From: Desulfamplus magnetovallimortis
Lineage (GTDB): Bacteria; Desulfobacterota; Desulfobacteria; Desulfobacterales; Desulfobacteraceae
Direction: 5' to 3'
Assembly (NCBI RefSeq): GCF_900170035.1
Contig: NZ_LT828546.1
Span: 5,557-50,918, forward strand
DNA: 45,362 bases
Shown here: in pieces, positions 1 to 8,332 of the stretch
How positions within the stretch are numbered: the stretch's first letter is position 1
Layout of the letters: the number at the start of each line of letters is the position of its first letter
Notes under the pieces: generated by a model
The model's input: the letters and a program-made list of their open reading frames with translations, nothing else
Told to the model about the DNA's origin: nothing
Databases searched by the model: none
Made by a program: the position numbers and the translations under genes

Positions 1-32
1 AAAAAAAATCTTAATCCCCAACAGGGCAACAT

Positions 33-497
33 ATGGAAATAAAATTTTACAGCAAATCCGCTGTTCAGACACAAAAAATCGCCGAAAAACTTGCGTCCAC
101 AATCAATGGCAAGTTAGCAATTGCCCTTTATGGAGACCTTGGAGCCGGCAAAACCACCTTTGTCCAGGGATTTGCAAATGGCCTTGATGTGCCTGAAGGC
201 TACTATATTACAAGCCCCACATACAACATAATCAATGAATATCCAGGCAGATTGCCGCTATATCACATGGATCTATACCGCCTTGGCTCTTCCGATGAGC
301 TTGAGTACATCGGTCTTGATGATATTGTGGCATCTGAGGGAGTTATTATAGTTGAATGGCCGGAACTGATGGAGCACGGCATCATTCAATTTGATCTCTC
401 CATAAAACTTGTAACAGACAATCTTTATAACAGGGAGATATCTTTTATTGCATCTGGACTTGAGGGTGTAAATCTGTTAAGGAACTTCTCTGTTTAA
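33..497 (+). CDS. tsaE: TsaE, tRNA t6A37 threonylcarbamoyladenosine ATPase subunit
   Basis: TsaE is the P-loop ATPase that works with TsaB and TsaD to make t6A at position 37 of ANN-decoding tRNAs in the cytoplasm. The 154-residue protein has a clear Walker A motif, GDLGAGKTT (about residues 34-42). It also has the family signatures SPTYNIINEY, HMDLYRL and, near the C-terminal third, EWPE. Length is normal for the family. The ATG at 33 follows a weak CAGGG. It is the leftmost gene, so any upstream operon partner lies outside the window. The next gene, lysC, is 325 bp away across a repeat-filled gap, so co-transcription is uncertain. Confidence 0.95.
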   Translation: MEIKFYSKSAVQTQKIAEKLASTINGKLAIALYGDLGAGKTTFVQGFANGLDVPEGYYITSPTYNIINEYPGRLPLYHMDLYRLGSSDELEYIGLDDIVASEGVIIVEWPELMEHGIIQFDLSIKLVTDNLYNREISFIASGLEGVNLLRNFSV

Positions 498-551
498 AAT
501 TTTAAAAACCCTTAATTTCAGATTTAAAATCAAACAGAAACAAAACAATGT

Positions 552-713
552 AATCGACACTTATGATCTTGTAAGTCTTGTCAACACTGTCTGAATCAGG
601 ATTCCCAAGATTAACAAGATAAGGCAGGATGATATTTCTTGAACATCCTTTTCATCCTGGTTATCCTGATTCAGACAAATTCCGCAACTGCAAAAAGCAA
701 GAAGATGTCGATT
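552..713. repeat. Repeat family A, copy 1 (long imperfect palindrome)
   Basis: The tsaE-lysC gap (498-822) is dominated by this palindrome. Perfect 14-bp arms GTCTGAATCAGGAT (589-602) and ATCCTGATTCAGAC (663-676) are enclosed by outer arms AATCGACA (552-559) and TGTCGATT (706-713). A second copy lies after lysC and a partial one at the right edge of the window. There is no coding capacity. It looks like a mobile or amplified intergenic repeat, but no transposase is present here. A small hairpin of family C follows at 777-793. Confidence 0.85.
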
Positions 714-775
714 TTGAGTACATAAAGAACAAGAAACCCCTTGTATCTTACATTCAAATGGTATGAGTGTACCCT

Positions 776-794
776 GTGGCCGTCATCCGGCCAT
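776..794 (-). repeat. Repeat family C, isolated hairpin upstream of lysC
   Basis: TGGCCG-TCATC-CGGCCA (777-793) is a 6-bp perfect stem with a 5-nt loop, 29 bp before the lysC start. Read on the minus strand it starts ATGGCCG and is followed by CAC, like the fuller copies elsewhere. Only the hairpin half of the unit is recognisable here. It could sit in the lysC leader RNA; no regulatory role is shown. Confidence 0.55.
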
Positions 795-822
795 AAACGT
801 TTAAACTGTTTCAGGAGCAGCT

Positions 823-2046
823 ATGGCATTGAAAGTACAGAAGTTCGGTGGCACATCTGTCGCCGATATTGATAGAATTAAAAGTGTTGCCGACAGAGTG
901 ACCAAAAGTTATGACCAGGGAGACCGCGTTGTTGTGGTTCTCTCGGCCATGGCAGGCGTAACAGACAAGCTTATTTCACTGGCAGAATCGGCATCCAGCT
1001 CACCGGACTCAAGGGAGCTTGATGTGCTTCTTGCCACAGGTGAACAGACAACGGCCGCCCTTCTGGCCATGATACTCAAAGACAGAGGCTATACGGCCAC
1101 ATCCCTGCTGGGATTCCAGGCTGGGATCATAACTGATCACAGTGCCGGAAAGGCACGTATTCTCGACATTGAGGCAAATCGCATCACTGCCCTTCTTGAA
1201 AAAAAGCACATTGTTGTTGTTGCAGGATTTCAGGGCAGAGATGAAGACGGCAACATAACAACCCTTGGACGGGGTGGGTCTGATACATCTGCTGTGGCAA
1301 TTGCTTCGGCAATCAAGGCTGATGTATGCGAGATTTTTACAGATGTTGACGGAGTCTATACCACAGATCCCAGAATATGCAGCAAAGCCCGCAAAATCAA
1401 CAAAATTTCATATGAAGAGATGCTTGAAATGGCCATCCTGGGTGCAAAGGTTCTCCAGATTCGGTCTGTTGAATTTGCCAAAAAATATAATGTACCAGTG
1501 CATGTCAGATCATCATTTAATGAGGAGGAAGGAACAATGGTTGTCAATGAAAGCGCTGACATGGAAAGCGTTGTGGTGTCAGGCGTCACCTGTGATAAAA
1601 ACGAAGCCAGAATAACATTGAAAAAGGTACCTGATCAGCCAGGAATATCTGCCACAATATTTGGAGCACTTGCAGATGCAAATATCATGGTGGATATGAT
1701 CATACAAAACACACGTTCCGGAGGAGAAACCGATGTGACATTCACCGTTACAAAAAGTGACTTTAAAAAAGCGTGTGAAATTTCAGAAATTGTAGCAAAG
1801 GAGATTGGAGCCACAGATGTTCTGACAGCAGAAAACATAGCCAAGGTTTCTGTAATAGGACTTGGCATGAAAAGCAACTCCGGAGTTGCTGCCACAATGT
1901 TCAAGGCCCTTGCATCGGAAAATATCAATATACGGCTGATCAGCACATCGGAAATACGTATATCCTGTGTGGTTGAAGCAAAATACGCTGAACTTGCAGT
2001 AAGGGTTCTGCATACAGCCTTTGGACTTGACATGGAAGAGATGTAG
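823..2046 (+). CDS. lysC: Aspartate kinase with two ACT domains
   Basis: This enzyme phosphorylates L-aspartate, the first step to lysine, threonine, methionine and diaminopimelate. The 407-residue protein starts with the kinase signature KFGGTSVA and carries [13 protein letters not shown] and the [13 protein letters not shown] segment of the amino acid kinase fold. Two C-terminal ACT domains follow: one around [19 protein letters not shown] and one around [18 protein letters not shown]. This is the standard single-function, feedback-inhibited aspartokinase layout and length. The ATG is preceded by AGGAG with a 5-nt spacer. It stands alone between repeat-rich gaps and converges on pyrF. Confidence 0.97.
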   Translation: MALKVQKFGGTSVADIDRIKSVADRVTKSYDQGDRVVVVLSAMAGVTDKLISLAESASSSPDSRELDVLLATGEQTTAALLAMILKDRGYTATSLLGFQAGIITDHSAGKARILDIEANRITALLEKKHIVVVAGFQGRDEDGNITTLGRGGSDTSAVAIASAIKADVCEIFTDVDGVYTTDPRICSKARKINKISYEEMLEMAILGAKVLQIRSVEFAKKYNVPVHVRSSFNEEEGTMVVNESADMESVVVSGVTCDKNEARITLKKVPDQPGISATIFGALADANIMVDMIIQNTRSGGETDVTFTVTKSDFKKACEISEIVAKEIGATDVLTAENIAKVSVIGLGMKSNSGVAATMFKALASENINIRLISTSEIRISCVVEAKYAELAVRVLHTAFGLDMEEM

Positions 2047-2065
2047 GAATCCCCCCAGAAATACT

Positions 2066-2306
2066 GTCTGAATCAGGATACCCAAGATTGATGATCTCTT
2101 AAAAAGTCCGATTTTAGCATAATTTCAGTTATAACGTACTGAAATTATTAATAGTGAATTTGCCGATTTGGACTTTTTACAGGGGCATCAAGATTAACAA
2201 GATAAGTCAGGATTTTATATCCTGAACATCCCATCCATCCTGGTTATCCTGATTCAGACAAATGCAATATCTGCTGAAAAAGCAATAAAATGTCGATGTT
2301 GAGATA
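2066..2306. repeat. Repeat family A, copy 2, interrupted by element B
   Basis: This is the same arm GTCTGAATCAGGAT (2066-2079) and its complement (2247-2260) as copy 1. It continues to the same right tail, AAAAAGCAATAAAATGTCG, and ends near TTGAG (2302). Relative to copy 1 it is split by a 100-bp insertion at 2090-2189 plus a 6-bp duplication. The left outer arm seen in copy 1 is absent because lysC ends only 20 bp upstream. It fills the convergent lysC/pyrF gap; there is no T-tract, so it is not an obvious terminator. Confidence 0.85.
2090..2189. mobile_element. MITE-like element B, copy 1 (100 bp, 6-bp target duplication)
   Basis: The 100-bp element begins GATGATCTCTTAAAAAGTCC and ends GGACTTTTTACAGGGGCATC, so its ends are imperfect terminal inverted repeats sharing GATG and TAAAAAGTCC. 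It is flanked on both sides by AAGATT (2084-2089 and 2190-2195). Removing the element and one AAGATT restores the family A sequence as in copy 1. An inner perfect dyad AATTTCAGT/ACTGAAATT lies in the middle. It has no coding capacity, so it would need a transposase supplied in trans. Confidence 0.85.
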
Positions 2307-2309
2307 GTG

Positions 2310-3029
2310 TCAAAGGCGATCTTCAATCTCTTCTGCAATCCTGTCAGCCGCTGCCGCAGGCTCATCTGCCATTTTTATGGGGCGTCCCACAACAATAAGA
2401 TCAGCCCCTGCCTTAACTGCCATGGCCGGTGTGGTTATGCGCTGCTGGTCATCATTTTCAGGCAGTGACCACTTAGGCCTAATACCTGGTGTTACTGCAA
2501 GAAAATCCTTTCCAAACATCTCTTTAACAGCTTTAGCCTCATGGCCGGAACAGACAATACCCCTGCATCCGGCATCTTTTGCCATCTGTGCCCTTTTAAT
2601 GACCAATGAGTGTAGATCCCTTACATATTCTTCCCGAAATCCGCTATTTGCAACTACCTGGGAATCATTATCTGTCAACACTGTTACACCAAGAACACCG
2701 GTTTTCTTACCTCCGCCCTTTACAGCCATTTCAAGCATATTAATAGATGATGCACAATGAACAGTAACAAGATCAACTCCAAGCTGTGCCACACGCTCCA
2801 TTGTACGTTCCACTGTTCGTGAAATATCATGAAATTTTAAATCCAGGAAAACACCTGCATCACCCAAATCTTTTATTATTTTTATAATATCAGGCCCTGA
2901 CTGCACAAAAAGCTCAAGGCCGACCTTGAACATTGCCACCTTTCCCTTCAGCAGTTGAACGTACCTTTGAGCCTCTTCAATAGAGGGAACATCAAGGGCA
3001 AATACAATGTAATCCTTACCATGCTTCAT
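2310..3029 (-). CDS. pyrF: Orotidine 5'-phosphate decarboxylase
   Basis: PyrF catalyses the last step of UMP synthesis, decarboxylating OMP in the cytoplasm. The 239-residue protein has the catalytic DLKFHDI motif, the N-terminal FALDVPS strand, the VTVHCASS segment and the phosphate-binding GADLIVVGRPI near the C-terminus. All are typical of the bacterial TIM-barrel family at its usual length. It starts with ATG at 3029. It is the only minus-strand gene in the left third of the window, converging on lysC and diverging from the CheD-HDOD gene. Confidence 0.96.
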   Translation of the reverse strand: MKHGKDYIVFALDVPSIEEAQRYVQLLKGKVAMFKVGLELFVQSGPDIIKIIKDLGDAGVFLDLKFHDISRTVERTMERVAQLGVDLVTVHCASSINMLEMAVKGGGKKTGVLGVTVLTDNDSQVVANSGFREEYVRDLHSLVIKRAQMAKDAGCRGIVCSGHEAKAVKEMFGKDFLAVTPGIRPKWSLPENDDQQRITTPAMAVKAGADLIVVGRPIKMADEPAAAADRIAEEIEDRL

Positions 3030-3141
3030 CCGGCATACTCCATGACTCTTTTAAATTTTAAAATTGATAGCGGCTCTGGCATAAATCATAATTTTGTTGA
3101 AACAACTTCGGGTTTAATGATATTAAATAAAATTTACTCAG

Positions 3142-3277
3142 TCAATTGTAATAACTTTTTCTTTATCTGAAAGAGCATAAACTGACTTGTAATGTTACCT
3201 GATACATCTATCAACTGTAATAATTTTTTATTTATCTGAAAGAGCATAGTAACCGACTTGTCGGGTCACCTGATACA
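3142..3277. repeat. Two direct repeats of about 66 bp upstream of the CheD-HDOD gene
   Basis: The 313-bp gap between pyrF and the CheD-HDOD gene holds two diverged direct copies, 3142-3206 and 3211-3277. Both contain TTTATCTGAAAGAGCATA and end CCTGATACA. The second also holds the small dyad ACCGACTTGTCGGGT. It lies in the divergent promoter region. Nothing else was recognised in the gap apart from AT-rich sequence next to pyrF. Confidence 0.75.
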
Positions 3278-3342
3278 ATAGAATATGAACATCCGGAAAA
3301 TACAAGGGCATTCATATCAAAAAAACTGGACTCTGTAACATC

Positions 3343-4680
3343 TTGAATATAATCACTGAACACATTCCATCCGGAAGCTTCAAAGCATTTCCAAAAAGCG
3401 ATCGTATCCTGCAGGCCTACCTTGGCACATGCGTTGGAGTTGCACTTTATGATAAAGCCCACAATGTTGGCGGTATGATCCACATACTTTTGCCATCCCC
3501 ACCTACAAAAAACCGCCCTGAGAATCCTGAAAAATATGCATCAACAGGACTGCCAATTCTTCTTCAGGCCCTCTATGATTTGGGAGCGACTCCAAAGACA
3601 CTTACTGCAACCATTGCAGGAGGTGCCCTTGTAGGCCCTTTAAGTCATCAGGATATTAATCTTGACATTGGCGGCAGATCCATGGAAATTGCCATGAAAG
3701 TCCTTGAAAATGAAAACATTTTCATTGAAAAATCAGAAACCGGTGGTTTTTTTACCTGTACCCTGGAACTGAATCTTACAAATGGTGAAACATCCATCAA
3801 GCCGGCCTGGAACAAACAGATAAAAGAAAATACGGAATGTGCAGTTCCATCCAGAAAAGAGATTCTCAAAACAATTGAATCCCTTACCCCAATACCCCAG
3901 ACTGCCCTGAAAATCTTAAGAATTGTGCAGGAAGACAACTACTCCATAGAGAACATATCAAGTGAGCTTCACAAAGATCAGGTACTGGCTGCCCGTACCC
4001 TTCAGATGTGCAATGCCGCCATGTTTTCAGGAAAAATCAAAATTGAGACACTCAAGGATGCACTTCTTATCCTTGGAGAGACAACCCTTATCAACTCTGT
4101 TATAACCGCAGCCATCAAAAACTATTTTTCCCAGTCCGAGACAATGGGCTACTCTCTTTGCAGAGGTGGGATGTTTTTTCACTCACTTGGATGTGCTGTC
4201 ACTTCAGAGGTTATTGCCAGAATAACAAAAAAAGCAGAGCCACAGACAGCTTATACAGCAGGTCTTCTCCATGATATCGGAAAAGTGGTGCTTGATCAGT
4301 ACATTGCCCATTTATGCCCTCTTTTTTTCAGAACCCTGCACCAGCATAAAACCGATTATCTGACACTTGAAAAGAAAATCCTCGGCATTACCCACTGCGA
4401 AACAGGGGGAATCCTTGCTGATGAGTGGAACTTTTCAAACTCCCTAAAAGAGGTAATACTCCACCACCACAATCCCCACAAGTGTCATGATCATAAACAT
4501 CTTGGTAGCATCGTATATGTTGCAGATCTTATAATGTCCAGATTCAATACAGCATATGAGACAGACAAAATGGCATCCGGCAATCTTGAAAGCATATTGG
4601 CATACCTTGGCCTGAAATTAAAGGATCTGCCTGATGTTGTTGATGCCATACCAATGCATGTATTCAAAATGATCGTATGA
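3343..4680 (+). CDS. CheD-like glutamine deamidase domain fused to an HDOD domain
   Basis: Residues about 1-155 resemble CheD, the chemoreceptor glutamine deamidase. LGTCVGVALYD carries the expected catalytic Cys, GGMIHILLP the His, and YASTGLP follows. Residues about 180-440 are an HDOD domain, starting SLTPIPQTALKILRIVQ and keeping an intact HD pair in GLLHDIGKVVLDQ. CheD acts on MCP receptors; HDOD proteins are regulatory, often linked to c-di-GMP or stress. A fused role in signalling is inference. No chemotaxis gene is nearby. The reading frame opens with TTG at 3343 without a good Shine-Dalgarno sequence; an overlapping upstream frame ends just before it, so the start is uncertain. HD-dependent hydrolysis is possible but unproven. 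Confidence 0.82.
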   Translation: MNIITEHIPSGSFKAFPKSDRILQAYLGTCVGVALYDKAHNVGGMIHILLPSPPTKNRPENPEKYASTGLPILLQALYDLGATPKTLTATIAGGALVGPLSHQDINLDIGGRSMEIAMKVLENENIFIEKSETGGFFTCTLELNLTNGETSIKPAWNKQIKENTECAVPSRKEILKTIESLTPIPQTALKILRIVQEDNYSIENISSELHKDQVLAARTLQMCNAAMFSGKIKIETLKDALLILGETTLINSVITAAIKNYFSQSETMGYSLCRGGMFFHSLGCAVTSEVIARITKKAEPQTAYTAGLLHDIGKVVLDQYIAHLCPLFFRTLHQHKTDYLTLEKKILGITHCETGGILADEWNFSNSLKEVILHHHNPHKCHDHKHLGSIVYVADLIMSRFNTAYETDKMASGNLESILAYLGLKLKDLPDVVDAIPMHVFKMIV

Positions 4681-4686
4681 ATGGAC

Positions 4687-4809
4687 ATGATTGCCTATAA
4701 ATCACCCCCAAATATAAAAATGATAGTCATTTTCACGAAAAACGGAAATGGTTGCAATGCAGCCACTCCCAAAGATAAAAATTTGTATCCATTTCCACGA
4801 TAAAGAGAC
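4687..4809 (+). repeat. Repeat family C, tandem pair upstream of selA
   Basis: Two consecutive units (4687-4747 and 4748-4809) fill the gap between the CheD-HDOD stop and the selA start. Unit 2 has the hairpin TGGTTG-CAATG-CAGCCA followed by CTCCC, then ATTTGTATCCATTTCCACG. Unit 1 has lost the hairpin pairing but keeps CACCCCCAAATAT and CATTTTCACG. The same units occur in tandem at 22304-22422. They would form most of the 5' leader of selA if transcription starts upstream. Confidence 0.75.
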
Positions 4810-4813
4810 CACT

Positions 4814-6262
4814 ATGAACCAGCGCAACAATATTTCAAACAAACCAGAAAACCGAGATAACTCACTTTTCAGACAGATTCCCGGAGTAGATTTGCTCATT
4901 GACAGAATCAGGGAAGACAGCCGTTTTGAAAAGATACCCCATTCGGTAATAAAATCTTCCATCCAAAGTATTTTAAAAACTCTGAGAGCAACCATACGGG
5001 AAGGTGGTACCCCTGATCTTTTGATGGATAATATTATTTCTTCCATTTTAAAGCACGCTGAAAAGACCGTGGCTCCCCGCCTTGTCCCAGCCATCAACGC
5101 TACAGGTGTTGTTCTTCATACAAATCTTGGCCGTGCACCACTTGCTGAAGCTGCACTGAATAGAATTAATGGCATTGCAAAAGGCTTTTCAAACCTTGAA
5201 TTTGATATTTCAAGGGGAAAAAGGGGAGAAAGATACAGTGCTGTTGAAACCCTAATATGCCAGCTTACTGGGGCAGAAGCTGCTTTGGCAGTAAATAACA
5301 ATGCTGCTGCTGTTCTATTATCCCTTAATACCCTTGCTGAAGGAGATGAGGTGGTTGTATCAAGGGGTGAACTTGTGGAGATTGGCGGCTCTTTCAGAAT
5401 TCCCGATGTAATGACAAAAAGCGGCTGCATACTTAAAGAGGTAGGCACCACAAACCGTACACATCTTAAAGATTATGAAAATGCTGTTACTGAAAAAACA
5501 GGACTTTTTCTTAAAGTACACACCAGCAACTACACAATTGAAGGCTTTACCTCCAGTGTGCCACTATATAAAATTGTAGAACTTGCCAGGAAAAAGGGAC
5601 TTCCTGTAATGGAGGATTTAGGAAGTGGTTCACTCATTGACCTCTCACAATATGGACTGGGTAAAGAGCCAACAGTACAGGAGGCAGTGGCTTCAGGTGC
5701 TGACATAATAACCTTCAGTGGTGATAAGCTTCTTGGAGGGCCACAAGCCGGCATTATTGCAGGTAATGCTGATATAATCCGCAAAATAAAGTCAAACCCC
5801 CTTACCCGAGCATTAAGGATTGACAAGCTTACCCTTGCCGCCCTTGAAGCAACCTTGAGCATATACAGAGATGAAGCTGAAGCAATAGTGAAAATCCCCA
5901 CTTTAAAGATGTTAACCCTTTCGTTTCAGGAAACTGCTTCAAAAACCGATAAAATTGTTGATACACTAAAGCAAAAACTTAAAATCCCTGAGAAACAGGC
6001 AGATATTGGGTGGGCTGATCTCTCTTCCAGAACGGGCGGCGGTTCCTATCCTGAGCTTCCCATTGCAAGCAGGTGTGTAACTATTATCCCTAAAACTTTG
6101 ACTGTAACCAGACTTGAAAAAGAATTACGCATGTTCAATCCCGCCATAATTGGAAGAATTGATAATGACAGGTTTATAATAGACCCAAGAACCCTTCAAC
6201 AGGGTGAAGAGGATATTGTTGTTGATGCACTTGCAACTGTTATCAACAGCAACATCGAATAG
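4814..6262 (+). CDS. selA: L-seryl-tRNA(Sec) selenium transferase (selenocysteine synthase)
   Basis: SelA is a PLP enzyme that converts Ser-tRNA(Sec) to Sec-tRNA(Sec) using selenophosphate. The 482-residue product shows NATGVVLHTNLGRAPLAE, NNNAAAVLL, MEDLGSGSLIDL and the PLP-lysine segment TFSGDKLLGGPQAG. The C-terminus has RTGGGSYPE, typical of the family. The ATG at 4814 is chosen because the 22 extra in-frame codons upstream lie inside repeat family C and show no SelA likeness; its ribosome site is weak. selB, selD and tRNA-Sec are not in this window. Its presence implies selenoprotein synthesis, common in sulfate reducers. Confidence 0.95.
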   Translation: MNQRNNISNKPENRDNSLFRQIPGVDLLIDRIREDSRFEKIPHSVIKSSIQSILKTLRATIREGGTPDLLMDNIISSILKHAEKTVAPRLVPAINATGVVLHTNLGRAPLAEAALNRINGIAKGFSNLEFDISRGKRGERYSAVETLICQLTGAEAALAVNNNAAAVLLSLNTLAEGDEVVVSRGELVEIGGSFRIPDVMTKSGCILKEVGTTNRTHLKDYENAVTEKTGLFLKVHTSNYTIEGFTSSVPLYKIVELARKKGLPVMEDLGSGSLIDLSQYGLGKEPTVQEAVASGADIITFSGDKLLGGPQAGIIAGNADIIRKIKSNPLTRALRIDKLTLAALEATLSIYRDEAEAIVKIPTLKMLTLSFQETASKTDKIVDTLKQKLKIPEKQADIGWADLSSRTGGGSYPELPIASRCVTIIPKTLTVTRLEKELRMFNPAIIGRIDNDRFIIDPRTLQQGEEDIVVDALATVINSNIE

Positions 6263-6284
6263 ATCACCATTCATGGAAAACTCC

Positions 6285-6359
6285 GATGCCCCACGGGAAT
6301 AAAAACGACAATGTTCTTTACCGTGAAAAAGAGGCATCTTTCATTTGTCGGTTTACACG
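6285..6359. repeat. Small inverted repeats in the selA-TPR gap
   Basis: GATGCC (6285-6290) and GGCATC (6333-6338) bracket CACGG and CCGTG, giving a broken stem. CGACAA and TTGTCG form a second, overlapping dyad, and TTTACACGGTAAA follows. The CACGG motif recalls the end of family C units, so this may be a decayed copy. No T-tract is present, so a terminator is not claimed. Confidence 0.4.
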
Positions 6360-6424
6360 GTAAAAATCAACCACCTTGTAAAAGTCAATAAGACCATCAG
6401 GACTGAATAACAGTGAGAGAAAAC

Positions 6425-8239
6425 ATGAGACACAAGATAGATATTTTAAATTTCGATAGCATATTATCTTCAAGGGAAGTTGATCCTGACCAGTTTTCCT
6501 TTATGAAATCAGATGCCGACAGGATACCCCCAAGGATGACCCCCCCTGAAACCTATCTATGTGACATTCTGATTGAGGGCAAACTCATTACTGATCATTT
6601 TTCTTCAAAGTCTGAATCCTTGGCATCTACTGGATTACAACCAGAATCACCCATATCTATAGCATTTGCCGTTATACATATCAGTAACGTGGATACAGAA
6701 TCCATAGAGCAGACGCTAAACGGGGTTATAAAACACGAGAACACCCTTAGAGAATGGCTGTACAAAGATACTCTAATCATTGCAACTTCGGGAAATATTG
6801 AAGAAAATGAAAAAAAGCTCCGCCATATAATTGATTCCATCCTGAAAATACCAAATGCAAAAACCCATGCAGGTGCAGCCATCTATCTGCCCGGAACAAC
6901 CACATGCCATTGTGCTTCCAATCCTGTGACTTCAATCCCCTGTGATTCAGAAACCTCATGTGATTCAGAAACCTCATGTGATTCAGAAATCCCCTGTGAT
7001 TCAGACCCCCCCTGTGATTCAGACCCCCCCTGTGATTCAGACCCCCCCTGTGATTCAGAAATCTCCTGTGATTCAGAAACATCCGGTGAAGAGTCAAAAC
7101 CAAAATCCACCTTGGATTTCAATGGAACGGACAACATTAAAATCACAGAAAAAAAACCAGGATATGGCGCACCTACCACTGAATCTGTTGAGGCAGCAAT
7201 TCAAAATGCCATAAAAGCACATGACCATGCAGCTTTTATGGGAAACGGCTCAATAGTGTTCTTTAATGATATTTCACAGAACATATTTGGAGACAGGCTC
7301 TATCAGCTTGGATTTAACCATGAAGCTGCTGAAGCATATAAAAATGGGCTTAAAATCAATCCTGATAATACAAACCTTCGTAACAGCCTGGGGGTATGCT
7401 ACAGTGTCATGAATCAGCTTCCTCATGCACTTGAACAATTTAAAATTGCCATTGCCACAGATGACACCGATTTTATGGTTCTATACAATGCAGGTCTTAC
7501 TTGCAACTTAATGAACGACCTTGATACAGGAATAGAATACCTTAAAAGGGCAATTAACCTAAACAGCTCCCTTTATGAAGCTCACCTCACAGCAGGTATC
7601 CTTTTGCTGAAAGCTGAAAAATACTCAAGTGCCATATCACATATTGTTAATGCAGCAAACATAAAACCTGATTCTGCAATCGTTCCAAGAATTATGGGAG
7701 AAATATATCTTAAGACAAACCAGCCTGAAAAAGCCTCCATTGAATTTACCCGAGCAGTAAAACTTAATCCCCATGATGCGGTTGCCTTTTCAGGTCTTGC
7801 AAGATCATGGGAAATAAGAAATAAAAATCTGGATATAGCTATTGATCTGGCATGCTACAGCATAGAAATTTCTCCGGACAATCCATATTTCAGAATCAGA
7901 CTTGCCAGAATATACATGAAAACAGGCAACTTTAAATCCGCAGAGATAGAGTTTTCAAAGGCTGAACAAACTCTGAAAGAGCATGAAGAGCAAGCTTCAA
8001 AAGCTGCACTTAATGAAAAAAAACTTGAAAAGGGCATAAATGATGATAATCATGATATACTTGAGCAAAGCGATGATATAGCTGACGAATGCAAATCTGA
8101 AAACAGAGAAACTGATCAGTCACCTTTACAGAAAAAATTGATTAAGGATGAAATACACTCTGGCAACCACTCTTCTGAGAATCATAAAACCGGAACAAAT
8201 ATTAAAAAAAATATGACAACAGCAAAAAAATCTGCTTAG
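6425..8239 (+). CDS. TPR protein with degenerate GGDEF-like region split by a Cys-rich repeat
   Basis: I do not recognise a named gene. In order: about residues 75-160 resemble a degenerate GGDEF fold (FAVIHISNVD, then GAAIYLP) without a GGDEF signature. Residues 173-220 are eight six-residue repeats of the form CDS(E/D)xx. Residues about 255-282 (AIQNAIKAHDHAAFMGNGS) look like the end of the GGDEF-like fold. Then about seven TPR units run to residue 525 (for example GFNHEAAEAYKNGLKINPDN), followed by a charged, Lys/Glu-rich tail. There is no signal peptide or membrane segment. ATG 6425 follows GAGAG; a GTG at 6413 is less likely. Probably a cytoplasmic scaffold or signalling protein. It ends 93 bp before gmhA. 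Confidence 0.7.
   Translation: MRHKIDILNFDSILSSREVDPDQFSFMKSDADRIPPRMTPPETYLCDILIEGKLITDHFSSKSESLASTGLQPESPISIAFAVIHISNVDTESIEQTLNGVIKHENTLREWLYKDTLIIATSGNIEENEKKLRHIIDSILKIPNAKTHAGAAIYLPGTTTCHCASNPVTSIPCDSETSCDSETSCDSEIPCDSDPPCDSDPPCDSDPPCDSEISCDSETSGEESKPKSTLDFNGTDNIKITEKKPGYGAPTTESVEAAIQNAIKAHDHAAFMGNGSIVFFNDISQNIFGDRLYQLGFNHEAAEAYKNGLKINPDNTNLRNSLGVCYSVMNQLPHALEQFKIAIATDDTDFMVLYNAGLTCNLMNDLDTGIEYLKRAINLNSSLYEAHLTAGILLLKAEKYSSAISHIVNAANIKPDSAIVPRIMGEIYLKTNQPEKASIEFTRAVKLNPHDAVAFSGLARSWEIRNKNLDIAIDLACYSIEISPDNPYFRIRLARIYMKTGNFKSAEIEFSKAEQTLKEHEEQASKAALNEKKLEKGINDDNHDILEQSDDIADECKSENRETDQSPLQKKLIKDEIHSGNHSSENHKTGTNIKKNMTTAKKSA
6941..7084. repeat. Eight-unit 18-bp coding minisatellite
   Basis: Eight tandem 18-bp units starting TGTGATTCAG lie wholly in frame inside the TPR protein gene and encode CDSETS, CDSEIP, CDSDPP and similar. 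Three adjacent units are near identical and each holds a C7 run. Copy-number change keeps the frame, while C-run slippage would break it. Confidence 0.92.
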
Positions 8240-8332
8240 GAATTGATTATTAATAACTTGCCCATTCATCTTACAGTGGCCGACATTGGAGCCAACCAAA
8301 AAAATACTTCTGACTCAGGACAAAAGCAGACA

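Noticed and set aside
4748-4813. Longer selA starting at ATG 4748
   Set aside because: The added 22 codons are a family C repeat unit and not SelA sequence.
6263-6424. tRNA-Sec near selA
   Set aside because: The inverted repeats there do not form an acceptor, long variable arm and TCA anticodon loop.
6777-7214. Other open frames over the minisatellite on both strands
   Set aside because: 18-bp units keep several frames open by chance; they have no ribosome sites and no family likeness, and the TPR gene frame is clearly coding.
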